Assembly: GCF_014197035.1 (NCBI RefSeq)
Contig: NZ_JACIEU010000001.1
Span: 1 to 64,000 of the forward strand
Reading direction: 5' to 3'
DNA length: 64,000 nt
From: Sphingobium scionense
GTDB taxonomy: Bacteria; Pseudomonadota; Alphaproteobacteria; Sphingomonadales; Sphingomonadaceae
Each line of letters opens with the position of its first letter. The first letter of the stretch is position 1. Shown here piece by piece: positions 32,650-42,093 of the stretch. The notes beneath the pieces are model-generated. The model was not told the origin of the DNA and searched no databases. It worked only from the letters and a program-made list of their open reading frames with translations. The translations under genes and the position numbers were made by a program.

Positions 32650-35619
32650 TCAGAAATTGAAGCGGACACCGGCGCGGTAGATGCGGCCCAGCGTGTCGTA
32701 GAGCGCCGGGTTGATATCCAGACCGGTGTTGGTCTGGGGCGAGGCGACCGGATCCTTGTCGAACAGATTGTCGACCTTGCCATAGAGGGAGACACGGTCG
32801 CTGAATTTGAAGGTGGCGCCGATGTCGACATAGAAGGCCCCCTTCATCTTGTTATAGTCGATGGTCGGATGGTTCGCGGTCGAGGTCGGGCAGGACGACT
32901 GGCAGACGACATATTGATTGCCGAAGGTGCCGTCGCTGATCCAGCGTTCCTGCACCGTCAGGCTGAACTTGCCGCTGTCATAGGTTTGTACCGCCAGCCA
33001 TTTCCAGTCAGGGGTGTTGCCGTTGTTGGCGCCGGCCTGATCGACCGCATCGACACCGGCAATGCCGGCATTGACGATGAACTTGCGGATATGGGTGCCC
33101 AGCGCGCGGACGGTGAAGTTGCCCGGCAGGCCCAAGGGCTGCTGCCACTGATAGCTGGCCTCGATATCGAAGCCGCTGGTCCGCCAGGAGGCGAGATTGA
33201 ACGGCTGGACATTGATATAGTTGAGGCTGGGATTGGCATTGTCGAGGCTGAAGCCGCCGCAGAAGGCCTGATTGCCGTCATAGCAGAACTGGACGATCTG
33301 CTGCGCCGACAGGCTGGAGACGACGCCCTTCAGCTTGATGTCATAATAGTCGAACGACAGGCTGAGGCCAGGCAGCCAGGAGGGACGCGCCAGCACGATG
33401 CCGATTTCGGTGTTGCGGGCGATTTCCGGCTTCAGGTTCGGATTGCCGATGGTGTTCTGGAACGCCTGAACCGCTGCGCCCTGGAAGGGGTCGCTGAAGT
33501 TCGGCAGGGTCGTGACGGTCGGCGCGGCGAACAGTTCCGACAGGTTGGGCGCACGCACGTCGCGCGAGGTGACGGCGCGCAGGCGGATGCCGTCGAGCGG
33601 CGTGTCCCAGGTGCCGCCGACCTTCCACGCCCAGACCGTGCCCGACGTGCTGTAATGGGTGCCACGGCCCGCGGCGTTCAGGTTGGCGCGGCCGACCGCC
33701 TCGCTGTCGAACAGCGGCATGTCGATTTCCGCGAAGCCTTCATAGACTTCATATTTGCCGCGACCATTTTTGTAGTTGCCGGCCGCCCAGTTGCTGCCCT
33801 GTGCGCCATTGAGCAGCGGGTCGGCCGGATAATCGGCGCTGTTCGGGCTGATGTCGGACACGCCCGCGCCATAGGGATCGGCATTCACGCGGTAGAATTC
33901 GCGGCGATATTCGGCACCGAAGGCGACCGACAGCGGTCCTGCCCACAATTCCACCGGATTGCCCGAGAAGTTGAGGCTGGCGACGTCCTGGGTCAGCTTG
34001 GTGTGCTGGAACGGACCATTGTCATGCGGCGCAAGATAGGCGAGCGCGGCCGCCGAGGGGGTGAAGCCACCGAAGATGTTGATCGGCTGGCAACCCAGCA
34101 CGCGGGCGGCCGGATCGGCGCAGACGATCGCGCCGTTGAGGGTGATCGCATTGGCCGCCGCTGCATAGCGGTTCTGCAGCACGATATCCTTCACCTGGAT
34201 GTCCGAGATGGTGATGCCATGCTCATAATAGGTGTCATAGTTCCAGTCGGTGCCGGCGAGATCGAACTTGCCCTTGGCACCGGCGACGAAGCGATATTGC
34301 TTGCGGTCGGTATAAACCTGCGGATCGGGGAAGGCGGCGTTGGACGAGCCGAAGCCGAAGGAAGTGATGCCGGCGGTGGCGCAACGGTCGCGCACCAGCT
34401 GCGGCAGATAGGGGTTGGAGCATTGGACGGTCAGGCTGGCGCGGCCATAACCGGGGCTGGGCTGGTTGTTGGTCTTCACCTGCGCGACATTGACCGTGAC
34501 ATAGGCTTCGTTGTTATCGGCGAAATCATAGCCGATCCGGCCATAGCCGTTGATGCGTTCCAGCGAGGATTTGAGCGAAGCGCCCGAACCCGGCGCGCCC
34601 GACAGGTCGCCGCCTTCGCAGAAGCTGTTGCCGCGATAGCAGTTGGTGACCGCGCCGGTGCCGGTCGGCGTGCCGTTCGAGCCATAGTTGAACTGATAGG
34701 GATTGCCATTCTGGTCGAAGGCGATGCCCTGCAGCGGCCCGTTGTTGATCAGGCCATAGCGGGCATATTGATAGGGCTGGGCGTAATCGCGGTAATTATA
34801 TTGCGGCAGGCCGTTGTTGGTCTGGCCGGTGTTCATCAGCGTGGTCGCGCGATACCAGTTGCGGCTGCCGGCCAGATCGGTGCCGAAGTCGCCGGCGCCC
34901 ACGCCGCCTTCATGGTCATATTCGCCGCTGACGACGACATGCAGGCGATCGTCCATGAAGGACTTGCCATAGGCGGCCTGGACCAGCGCGGTTTCATCAT
35001 CGCCATATTTGGTAATGCTGCCCAGGATATTGCCCTTGAAGCCTTCGAAATGGGTGTCGGTGATGAAGTTGACCACGCCGCCGACCGCGTCAGAGCCGTA
35101 GGAGGCCGACGCGCCGCCGGTGACGACGTCGACGCGCTTCACCAGCAGCTGCGGAAACATCGAGATGTCGGGCACGCCGGTGACGTTGGCGCCAACAACG
35201 CGCTGGCCGTCGAGCAGGGTCAGGGTACGGATCGCGCCCAGGCCGCGCAGCGAGAAGGAGCTGAGGCCCTGCTGGCCGCTGGAGGTGGAGAAGGTGCCGG
35301 TGGCGGCGCCGGTCGAACCCTGGAGCGAGGGCAGCTGGGCGATCGTGTTGAAGATGTTGGGCTGGGCGTTGTTGGCGATCTGCTCCTCACCGATGACGGT
35401 GGTGGGCGTCGGCGCATTGAAGCCGCTGGTGGTGATGCGCGATCCGGTGACGATGATGTCGGCGCTCTGTGCGGCCGGAGCATCGCTCGTCCGGGCCTGC
35501 GGCGCGGGTTCGGCCGCCGGTTCGGTCTGGGCCTGGGCGGTGCCGGCCAGCGCCATGATGGCGACCGCGGCCAGACTGACGCCCGCCATATGCCGATGGA
35601 TTGCGATCTGCACGTTCAT
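32650..35619 (-). CDS. TonB-dependent receptor (Region 3)
   Basis: 989 residues from ATG 35619, with GAAGAGGA upstream; the longer frame has no leader. Signal peptide to AQAQ, a Pro/Ala linker, then DIIVTGSRITTSGFNAPTP and a plug domain (SSFSLRGLGAIRTLTLLDGQR, VDVVTGGASASYGSDAVGG), and a barrel ending AGVRFNF. It imports an unknown ligand across the outer membrane; the flanking GH55-like proteins suggest a glycan or oligosaccharide. The motif at 35718-35733 is upstream. Confidence 0.92.
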   Translation of the reverse strand: MNVQIAIHRHMAGVSLAAVAIMALAGTAQAQTEPAAEPAPQARTSDAPAAQSADIIVTGSRITTSGFNAPTPTTVIGEEQIANNAQPNIFNTIAQLPSLQGSTGAATGTFSTSSGQQGLSSFSLRGLGAIRTLTLLDGQRVVGANVTGVPDISMFPQLLVKRVDVVTGGASASYGSDAVGGVVNFITDTHFEGFKGNILGSITKYGDDETALVQAAYGKSFMDDRLHVVVSGEYDHEGGVGAGDFGTDLAGSRNWYRATTLMNTGQTNNGLPQYNYRDYAQPYQYARYGLINNGPLQGIAFDQNGNPYQFNYGSNGTPTGTGAVTNCYRGNSFCEGGDLSGAPGSGASLKSSLERINGYGRIGYDFADNNEAYVTVNVAQVKTNNQPSPGYGRASLTVQCSNPYLPQLVRDRCATAGITSFGFGSSNAAFPDPQVYTDRKQYRFVAGAKGKFDLAGTDWNYDTYYEHGITISDIQVKDIVLQNRYAAAANAITLNGAIVCADPAARVLGCQPINIFGGFTPSAAALAYLAPHDNGPFQHTKLTQDVASLNFSGNPVELWAGPLSVAFGAEYRREFYRVNADPYGAGVSDISPNSADYPADPLLNGAQGSNWAAGNYKNGRGKYEVYEGFAEIDMPLFDSEAVGRANLNAAGRGTHYSTSGTVWAWKVGGTWDTPLDGIRLRAVTSRDVRAPNLSELFAAPTVTTLPNFSDPFQGAAVQAFQNTIGNPNLKPEIARNTEIGIVLARPSWLPGLSLSFDYYDIKLKGVVSSLSAQQIVQFCYDGNQAFCGGFSLDNANPSLNYINVQPFNLASWRTSGFDIEASYQWQQPLGLPGNFTVRALGTHIRKFIVNAGIAGVDAVDQAGANNGNTPDWKWLAVQTYDSGKFSLTVQERWISDGTFGNQYVVCQSSCPTSTANHPTIDYNKMKGAFYVDIGATFKFSDRVSLYGKVDNLFDKDPVASPQTNTGLDINPALYDTLGRIYRAGVRFNF

Positions 35620-35717
35620 TCCTCTTCCCCTCTTGTCACCAAGCGCCCTCCCGGCGTCGGCGTCGCCCATGGCGGGCTATTGTGTGAGCCTTAGTCCCTG
35701 CCCCGTCCGGTCGCACT

Positions 35718-35733
35718 TACGACATAGGTCGTA
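35718..35733. promoter_or_regulatory. TACGAC-N4-GTCGTA palindrome upstream of the TonB receptor
   Basis: TACGACATAGGTCGTA, preceded by GCACT, lies about 99 bases before the receptor start. Nearly the same string with the same flank occurs at 38845-38860 before the second beta-helix gene. Confidence 0.65.
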
Positions 35734-35755
35734 GATGCGCCGGAACGGCGGATTT

Positions 35756-38700
35756 TCAGGGCTTTGCGGCGTAGAGCGCGTGGTGCGTCAGGATGAAAAG
35801 CGTGCGTTTGTCGGGGCCGCCGAACAGGATCTGGAGCGGCCGGTCGGGCACGTCGATGCGGCCCGTTTCCTTGCCGTCCGGCCCGTAGACGAAGATCTGG
35901 CCATTGGCGACGAACACCCGGCCCTGCCCGTCGACCGCGACGCTCTCACCGCCGCGATTGGCGAAGGGCTTCAGCGCGGTCAGCGTGCCGCCCGTTCCTA
36001 CCGTGCCGCTATAGGTGATATTCTCCGACCCGTTGGTGACGAACAGACGATCGCCGATCTTGCCGGAGACGAAGCCATTGGCGTTGAGCCCGTCGGACCA
36101 GCGCCAGCCGGTATGATCGATCGCCCCCTGCTGCCAGACGCGGAAGGCCGGCAAGGACAGGCTGCCGTCGGGCGAGACATATTCCTTGGCCTTGGGCGTG
36201 CCGACGTCGCGGGCGAACATTTCGGCAAGCGTGGTGAACTCGTAGGTCTTGGGGTCGAGTTGGTCGCGAAACTCGCCATTATTCCACCAGTTGACCGGCA
36301 GCAGTGTCTTGCCCGCGCCAGTGCTGCGCACCGGGGTCGGCTGGATCAGCGTCAGCGCGTCCTTGGGACCGGCGGGGTCGAACGAATAGGCGCCGCCCTT
36401 CGCGCCGAGCGAGGACAGGACCATGACATGGCCCGAAGCGTCGATGGCGAGATTGACCGGATCGAGCGCATGGTCGCGCACGATCTCCAGCCCCTTGCCT
36501 TCACTCCAGCGGTGGATGCGCTGGAAACGGCGGTCGATGAAATAGAGCGCGCCCTGTGCATCGACAGCCGCGCCGGAGATCGACCAGAAGCCGTCCTCCA
36601 GCTTCTCGACCTTGGTGCCGGACGGCGCTGCGGCCGGAACGGCGCTGCCGGCCGGGCCGATATCCAATGCGGCAAACTCGCGCTCGCGCACCAGCAGCTT
36701 GCGGCTGACATCCTCGATCGCATTGTCGAACGGATATTTGCTGGCGCGCAGGAAGGTGCCGCAGCCTTCATCGTCGCAGGTGGCAAAGCCGCTTTCGCCA
36801 TTCACATGGACGTTGCGGAAGCGGATATTGCCGGAGTTGGTGATCTTCACCGCGCTCTTTTCGGGCGCATAGGTGCGGGTGACGCGATAGCCATGATAAT
36901 TGGCGAAGAGCAGGTTGCTGGAGTTGCGGATGTCGAGCGAGATGGCGTCGGGGCCGTCATCGACCTCCTGCTCGGTCTGGGGGGCCAGGAATTCCCAGTT
37001 GCGCACATTATCGAGCACGATCTCGTTGCGGGCATGATGTTCGACCGACATTTCATAGACATGGCCGGGCGTGTCGGTGTCGGTGACATAGAAGCCCGCC
37101 TGGGCGAAGCTGTTGGGGCTCCAGACGTCGGCGAAGGTGCCGCCGCCACCATCCGTCACCCAGATGCTGGGATATTGGGCGTCGAGCCGGCTGTCGGTGA
37201 CCGGGTCGCCGGTGTTGACGCGCAGCGTGCCGAGCATCTTGCCGTCGGCGGTGGGCGTGCCGCCACCGCCCATGATCTTGACGTCCTCGACCAGGCTCTG
37301 TTCGCCAGAACGCCAGAGCAAGGCGGAAGCGCGCGGGTTCACCCGGCCGGTGAAGAGGCCGAGGCCCGAGAGGATATTGTCGCCGCCCTTGCGGCTTTCC
37401 AGGATCGGCAGGACCGCGCCGAGGCCGGCATGATTGGGGTTGTTGTCGGGGATGAACAACTGGGTGATGGCCGGGTGCAGGCCGATCAGGATGCTGTCCG
37501 GGCGCAGGGTCAGCCTGTCCGTCACCTTGTAGAAGCCGGTCGGAAAATAGAGGATGCGGTTGGCGTCGATCGCCTTTTGCAGGGCGGCGGTATCGTCCGC
37601 CTTGCCGTCGCCGATCGCGCCCAGGGTGCGGACATTGACCCACTGCTCCATCGGCGGCAGGTCGCGGATCGCGGGCGCGCGCGGTGCCGGCATGGCGGAG
37701 AGTGGTTGGATGTCGGCGGTGGTGGCGTATTCGCCCGTATGGCCGGGCGCCGGGACGGCGAGGCCATAGGAGAAATTGGCGACCTTATAGGCCTTGCCCT
37801 TGCCGTCGATCGCCCTGCCGCTGTCGCGGAAGCGGGCGAAGACCGGGCTGTTCAGGACAAGCGCATTATCGAAGCCGACCTGGGTGAAGACATTCTTCTC
37901 GTTCGAGATGACGACGCCGGCCTTCGACACATTTTCGAACCGGACATCCTTGCCCCAGAGGCTGTCGCTGTAGCCGCGGTCGATCTCGATCCCGACCGGC
38001 GTATTTTTTATCGCGACATTGACGAGGGTGAGGTCGACCTCATGCTCGCGGATCGCTGCGTCGCGCTGACCGTCGAAGGTCGAATCGAGCAGGGTGAACT
38101 GCCAGGCTGGCGAGGTCTTTTCGGTGACGATGCCGTAGCGACCGCCCTGAAAATGGACATTCTCGATCACGTTGCCGGCCTGATAGACGCCGGCAAAGGC
38201 GGTACCGAGGCGGAATTCCATATGGCTGAGGAAGGCATGCTGGGCCATGCGGAAGCGCACGCCGGCGGCCGCCGGATTGCCGGCGCCGATCTCGATATCG
38301 ACATTGCTCATCGACGAATAGAAGGTGCCCGAATTGGCATCCCGCACGATTTTGTCGCGCGGCACCACGGTCGGCACCGGGACCGGCACCTTGCCGACCT
38401 GATATTGATCGCCGCCGGCGAAGATCACCATGGTCGACACGCCCTGCTGGAAGCCGGGGGTGTTGGCGCCGAGCAACAGCACCGGCCGGGTCGGGCCGAC
38501 GCCATAGACGCGCACGCCCGCCGGCACGATCAGCGAGCGGGTGATGCGATAGGTGCCCGAAGGCAGGAAGACGATGCCATGGCCGGTCGAATCGCGGGCC
38601 TGGTCGAGCGCCTGCTGGATCGCGGCGCTGTCGTCGGCGCGGCCATCGCCCACGGCCTTCACCGTCACCGCATGGGGTTCGGCCGGCGCGACCGGGAAGA

Positions 38701-38779
38701 CCGAGGTCGTCGCGGCAAAGGCCGGCGTCCCAAGCGTTGTTGCCGCCAGCAAAGCCGCGATCATGCTGCGTCCGATCAT
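35756..38779 (-). CDS. GH55-like double beta-helix protein with beta-propeller (paralogue 2)
   Basis: 1007 residues, signal peptide to AFA-ATT. Same architecture as the gene at 29518: a helix module opening KAVGDGRADDSAAIQQALD, a second opening TLGAIGDGKADDTAALQKA, and a C-terminal propeller (VDAQGALYFIDRRFQRIHRW). Several stretches are identical in both paralogues (such as ENVSKAGVVISNEKN against ENVSKAGVIISNEKN), which points to a gene duplication. It has its own promoter with the motif at 38845-38860. The product may act on a beta-1,3-glucan; this is inferred from fold only. Confidence 0.75.
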   Translation of the reverse strand: MIGRSMIAALLAATTLGTPAFAATTSVFPVAPAEPHAVTVKAVGDGRADDSAAIQQALDQARDSTGHGIVFLPSGTYRITRSLIVPAGVRVYGVGPTRPVLLLGANTPGFQQGVSTMVIFAGGDQYQVGKVPVPVPTVVPRDKIVRDANSGTFYSSMSNVDIEIGAGNPAAAGVRFRMAQHAFLSHMEFRLGTAFAGVYQAGNVIENVHFQGGRYGIVTEKTSPAWQFTLLDSTFDGQRDAAIREHEVDLTLVNVAIKNTPVGIEIDRGYSDSLWGKDVRFENVSKAGVVISNEKNVFTQVGFDNALVLNSPVFARFRDSGRAIDGKGKAYKVANFSYGLAVPAPGHTGEYATTADIQPLSAMPAPRAPAIRDLPPMEQWVNVRTLGAIGDGKADDTAALQKAIDANRILYFPTGFYKVTDRLTLRPDSILIGLHPAITQLFIPDNNPNHAGLGAVLPILESRKGGDNILSGLGLFTGRVNPRASALLWRSGEQSLVEDVKIMGGGGTPTADGKMLGTLRVNTGDPVTDSRLDAQYPSIWVTDGGGGTFADVWSPNSFAQAGFYVTDTDTPGHVYEMSVEHHARNEIVLDNVRNWEFLAPQTEQEVDDGPDAISLDIRNSSNLLFANYHGYRVTRTYAPEKSAVKITNSGNIRFRNVHVNGESGFATCDDEGCGTFLRASKYPFDNAIEDVSRKLLVREREFAALDIGPAGSAVPAAAPSGTKVEKLEDGFWSISGAAVDAQGALYFIDRRFQRIHRWSEGKGLEIVRDHALDPVNLAIDASGHVMVLSSLGAKGGAYSFDPAGPKDALTLIQPTPVRSTGAGKTLLPVNWWNNGEFRDQLDPKTYEFTTLAEMFARDVGTPKAKEYVSPDGSLSLPAFRVWQQGAIDHTGWRWSDGLNANGFVSGKIGDRLFVTNGSENITYSGTVGTGGTLTALKPFANRGGESVAVDGQGRVFVANGQIFVYGPDGKETGRIDVPDRPLQILFGGPDKRTLFILTHHALYAAKP

Positions 38780-38844
38780 GTCCGCCTCCCATCCTCATTT
38801 TTATAGATGGTGCATGGCTAGGGGAGCGGTCGCGGCTTGGCACT

Positions 38845-38860
38845 TGCGACAAAGGTCGTA
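38845..38860. promoter_or_regulatory. TGCGAC-N4-GTCGTA palindrome upstream of paralogue 2
   Basis: TGCGACAAAGGTCGTA with the flank GCACT is a near copy of the site at 35718-35733 (14 of 16 bases). It lies 66 bases before the start codon of the beta-helix gene. Confidence 0.65.
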
Positions 38861-38933
38861 GTTTTCCTGTGGGGTGGCGCGGCCTTATAGCGGGAAAACC
38901 AATCCCCCTGCCCCAGCGACCAAGGACGCCCGC

Positions 38934-39476
38934 TTGCCGATTTCCGCCGACCCTGCCCCCGTTTCGCCCAAAGCCGTGGGACGCGCCATCATCGTCATGG
39001 GGGTGAGCGGCTGTGGCAAGTCGACGCTGGGGGCGATGCTGGCGCAGGCGCTGGACTGCCCGTTCCTGGAGGGCGACAGCTATCATTCGACGGCGGCGGT
39101 GGAAAAGATGCGCGGCGGGGAAGCGCTGACCGACGCGGATCGCTGGCCCTGGCTCGACCGGCTGGGCGCGGCGATCGCCGGCACGGTGGCGGCGCAGGGC
39201 GTGGCGGTGGCCGCCTGCTCGGCATTGAAGCGCGCCTATCGCGACCGGCTGCGCGCGGCGATCGGTGTGCCGGTGCATTTCATCCTGCTCGACAATGATC
39301 GCGACGAACTGCTGGCGCGGCTGGGCAACCGGCCGGGCCATTATATGCCCGCCAGCCTGCTCGATAGCCAGCTCGCCACGCTGGAGCCGCCAATGCCCGA
39401 GGAAGGCGCGATGATCCTGACCACCAATGTCCCGGCGACCGAGCTGCGCGACCGGGCGCTGGCCTGGCTGGGATAG
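38934..39476 (+). CDS. gntK: Gluconokinase
   Basis: 180 residues from TTG 38934, which has AAGGAC 6 bases upstream and gives the usual GntK length; GTG 38874 gives 200 residues and ATG 38998 would cut the first strand. The P-loop MGVSGCGKSTLG, FLEGDSYHSTAAVEKM, DRWPWLDRLGAAI, CSALKRAYRDRLR and NRPGHYMPASLLDSQLATLE are all GntK hallmarks. It makes 6-phosphogluconate from gluconate and ATP. It is alone on the plus strand, divergent from the beta-helix/propeller gene. Confidence 0.92.
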   Translation: MPISADPAPVSPKAVGRAIIVMGVSGCGKSTLGAMLAQALDCPFLEGDSYHSTAAVEKMRGGEALTDADRWPWLDRLGAAIAGTVAAQGVAVAACSALKRAYRDRLRAAIGVPVHFILLDNDRDELLARLGNRPGHYMPASLLDSQLATLEPPMPEEGAMILTTNVPATELRDRALAWLG

Positions 39477-40115
39477 GGTCACACCGACGCGACAGTTGAA
39501 AGTTCATAGTGTCGATAGCCAGCGATAGCGGGTCGAAAATGGACATGACGCGCCTGCCACGCGCCGACGAAGCGACAGTGACGCGACACCGACGTCATAG
39601 GGGCGCTCCTCCGACGCGACCGTGAAGCGACAGCAAGGCGACAATTGGACCGGCGGCGCGCGCGACGCCGAACGGCGGAGCGGCGAAGGGCGTCGTGACG
39701 GAAGAATGGCCTGTTCCATCCGACAGGATAGATCAGAGAAAGACCGAGTAGGAAAGCGCCGCCAGACCACCATTAGCGGATGTTCCTCATTCCTCCCCAA
39801 GCTTGTCTTGGGGAGTTCAATGGAGACACGTGTCTCCATTGAACAGCGCGAAGCGCTGACGGAGGGGCAATGGCGCAAGCGCAACGCTATTGCCCCTCCA
39901 CCGCCTTCGGCGGTCCCCCTCCCCAAGCAAGCTTGGGGAGGATTTTCGGACAGTCCCCAAACCACCCAAATCCGTCATCCCAGCGCAGGCCGGCATGACG
40001 AGATAGAGGGCCGTCCGCAAACGAGCGGTAGTGATCGGCCACCCTTTCCCAACAGCAACTGCCCCTCCCGTAACGGGAGGAGCTGATGCCCGCATCGATG
40101 GCTTTGCCCGCAGGC
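39477..40115. other. Non-coding stretch with repeats between gntK and the GH35-like gene
   Basis: No convincing gene. The first 180 bp contain irregular recurrences of gcgaca/gacgcgac. The centre holds the hairpin cluster at 39793-39941. The last part (39950-40085) is featureless to the eye. Open frames that span it have repeat-derived, low-complexity proteins without ribosome sites. Confidence 0.7.
39793..39941. repeat. Mosaic of five adjacent palindromes
   Basis: In order: CTCCCCAAG/CTTGGGGAG (39793-39815), a perfect 30-bp palindrome (39815-39844, centre GACACGTGTC), AGCGC/GCGCT (39845-39857), GGAGGGGCAAT/ATTGCCCCTCC (39861-39899), CCGCC/GGCGG (39901-39913) and CTCCCCAAGC/GCTTGGGGAG (39919-39940). 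The first and last units are versions of each other, so the whole can also fold as one long cruciform. It resembles REP-like intergenic mosaics of sphingomonads. Confidence 0.8.
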
Positions 40116-41735
40116 TTAGCGATAGCGGCCCATCGTCACCTTGAGCCAGACCGGCTTGTCGATGAGGTTGAGGCCATAATCGGTCTGGTCGCCGTTCCAG
40201 ATCCGGTCGAAGACCCAGTTGTCGCCCTCGAAATGGCCTTCCTCGACCTTGACGATCATGCCGTTGGCCGGGGCGCCTTCGCGCGCGCCGAACTGGACGC
40301 GGACATGATCGCCGGTGAAGAGAAATTCATTGGCCGAAAGCTGCGCCACGACCATGCCGCCGACCATCGCCTTGTCCCAGGCCGGGGTGTCGGCATTGGG
40401 GAACCATTCGCGCTGGCCGAACTGCCACTGGCCAAAGCTGGCCGTGACCGTCCAGTCGCCCATGGTGGTGCTGAGCGGCGTGCCATCGTCCGGCCGGGCC
40501 GCGCCCCAGGTCGGATGGGCGAAGGCGATCTTGGCCCAGGGGCGCATCGCGGCGCCGAGCACGCCGAATTTGGAGGCGAAGGCGTGGATGGTCGCGTCGT
40601 CGAAGCTCTTGGCGCCGAGCGGATAGTTGAAATAGTCGGCATCATCCATGCCGAAGGGCGCGAAGCCGATCGCGCCGCGTCCCAGCGCCGACCAGAAATA
40701 GCGGGCATATTCAGCGGCATTGCCGATTTCGGGCACCATCAGCGCATTGTCGGGCCTAGTGTAGAGATCGAGATGCTTGAAGACGTTGCGGCTGCCCCGG
40801 TCATAAATGTCGGGCGCGGCGAGATCGAGCGAGGGGGCCGCCGCCTTCCAGATGTCGATTACGTCGCCCTGCGGCCCGCCGCTCGACACGCTCATCGGAT
40901 CGACCGGCTTGTAGGGATCGGTCAGCGAGGCGTTCACATACATGGGCAGTGGCTTGATCGCCTTGCCGGCCTTGGCCAGTTCCTCGATATAGCGGGCGGT
41001 GTACCAGCTGTTGAAGGTGCGATCTGCGGTATCGCCGAACACGTTCTTCCAATTGCCTGCCGGCTTCTTGAGCGCACGGGTCAGCTCGGCGGGCACCGGA
41101 CCGTCGAACAATTTCTGCGCGGTGGCGCTGAAATCGCGGGGATTCTGGTAGCTGCCGACTTCATTTTCGGGCTGCACCATGATGACCGTATTTTGCGCAT
41201 CATGATCGCGCACATAGGTCATGAGCTTCAAAAAGGCACGCTTGTCCGCCGCCAGCGTGGCCGCGCCATGAGGCGAGAGCACGCCATGATCCTTCCCATC
41301 GGCGGTCTTCATGCGCGGGAAGCGGCGATTGTCGAGCTTCACCCAGTCGGGGGTATAGGCAAGGCCGGTATTCTTCCAGGCGCCGAACCACAGGAGGACG
41401 ATGCGCTTGTCATGGGCGCGCGCCTCGTCAAGCAGGGTCTGGACGAAGCTATAGTCGAACTGGCCTTCCCTGGGCTCAAGCTGTTCCCAGGCGACCGGGA
41501 CTTCGACGGTGTTGGCATGGATGCTGTCGAGCCGGTCCCAGACCTGCTTCAGCGGGGCGGCATAATTGCTGCTGTTATTGACCTGGCCACCCAGCATCAG
41601 GAAGGGCGCGCCATCGACGATCAGGGCGTGGCGGCCATTCCGGCTTTCGATATGCGGCACCGGCCCGCCATTCTGGGCCAGCGCGGGGGTGGCGAGCAGC
41701 ATGGCGCCCGTGAGCAGGGGAAGAAGATTGCGCAT
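40116..41735 (-). CDS. GH35-like (DUF5597) beta-galactosidase family protein
   Basis: 539 residues with a signal peptide to ALAQ. The TIM barrel begins MLGGQVNNSSNYAAPL and shows IHANTVEVPVAWEQLEPREG; likely acid/base Glu in MVQPENEVGSY and nucleophile Glu in LMVPEIGNAAEYARYF. The C-terminal portion (about 400-539) fits the DUF5597 beta domain of this class. It would remove beta-galactose or a related sugar. Last gene of the minus-strand fucose operon, 13 bp after the mutarotase. Confidence 0.85.
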   Translation of the reverse strand: MRNLLPLLTGAMLLATPALAQNGGPVPHIESRNGRHALIVDGAPFLMLGGQVNNSSNYAAPLKQVWDRLDSIHANTVEVPVAWEQLEPREGQFDYSFVQTLLDEARAHDKRIVLLWFGAWKNTGLAYTPDWVKLDNRRFPRMKTADGKDHGVLSPHGAATLAADKRAFLKLMTYVRDHDAQNTVIMVQPENEVGSYQNPRDFSATAQKLFDGPVPAELTRALKKPAGNWKNVFGDTADRTFNSWYTARYIEELAKAGKAIKPLPMYVNASLTDPYKPVDPMSVSSGGPQGDVIDIWKAAAPSLDLAAPDIYDRGSRNVFKHLDLYTRPDNALMVPEIGNAAEYARYFWSALGRGAIGFAPFGMDDADYFNYPLGAKSFDDATIHAFASKFGVLGAAMRPWAKIAFAHPTWGAARPDDGTPLSTTMGDWTVTASFGQWQFGQREWFPNADTPAWDKAMVGGMVVAQLSANEFLFTGDHVRVQFGAREGAPANGMIVKVEEGHFEGDNWVFDRIWNGDQTDYGLNLIDKPVWLKVTMGRYR

Positions 41736-41748
41736 CAGATCGGGTCTC

Positions 41749-42093
41749 TCAGGGCTGTTCGTCTAGGGAAAATATGCGGGTGGCGGCGGTCCATTTGGCG
41801 CCGGGGACGGACCAGGGCAACGGCCGCTGGACGCCGTCCATCTGCGCTTCCCAGGCCTGCACCGCCGGATCGGCAACGTCGGCCGCCGCCTTGGCCGCCG
41901 GGTCGAAATCCGGGCCGGTCTCCATCAGCATGACCAGCCGGTTGCCGCTCCGATAGATGTCCATCGCCCGGACATCGGCGGCGCGGATGCTGGCGCCGAT
42001 GGCGGGCGGCAGCGCGCCGGACGCATGCCATGCCTCATATTGGGCAATGGCGGCTTCATCGTCGGCCAGGTCGATCAGCAGGACGTGACGCAT
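41749..42093 (-). CDS. L-rhamnose/L-fucose mutarotase family protein
   Basis: 114 residues from ATG 42093, which overlaps the preceding stop as TGATG. RHVLLIDLADDEAAIAQYEAWH, here quoted as RHVLLIDLADDEAAI, and IRAADVRAMDIYRSGNRLVM plus a conserved M-ETGPDF segment fit PF05336. The enzyme interconverts anomers; among fucose genes the likely substrate is L-fucose. Confidence 0.85.
   Translation of the reverse strand: MRHVLLIDLADDEAAIAQYEAWHASGALPPAIGASIRAADVRAMDIYRSGNRLVMLMETGPDFDPAAKAAADVADPAVQAWEAQMDGVQRPLPWSVPGAKWTAATRIFSLDEQP

Noticed and set aside
29857-38806. Very long plus-strand open frames (up to about 1020 codons) opposite the beta-helix and TonB receptor genes
   Set aside because: They mirror the real minus-strand genes in high-GC DNA; their proteins are rich in Ala/Arg/Gly/Asp without domains or leaders, while the minus frames have clear signal peptides and families.
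39642-39653. CAATTGGACCGG, similar to the alcohol-regulon motif
   Set aside because: It lacks the AAGG part and is not placed before an alcohol-related gene; probably a chance match.
39504-40086. Open frames of 153-154 codons on both strands in the gntK-GH35 gap
   Set aside because: They are made of the palindromic repeat region, have no ribosome site, no recognisable domain and unusual composition.
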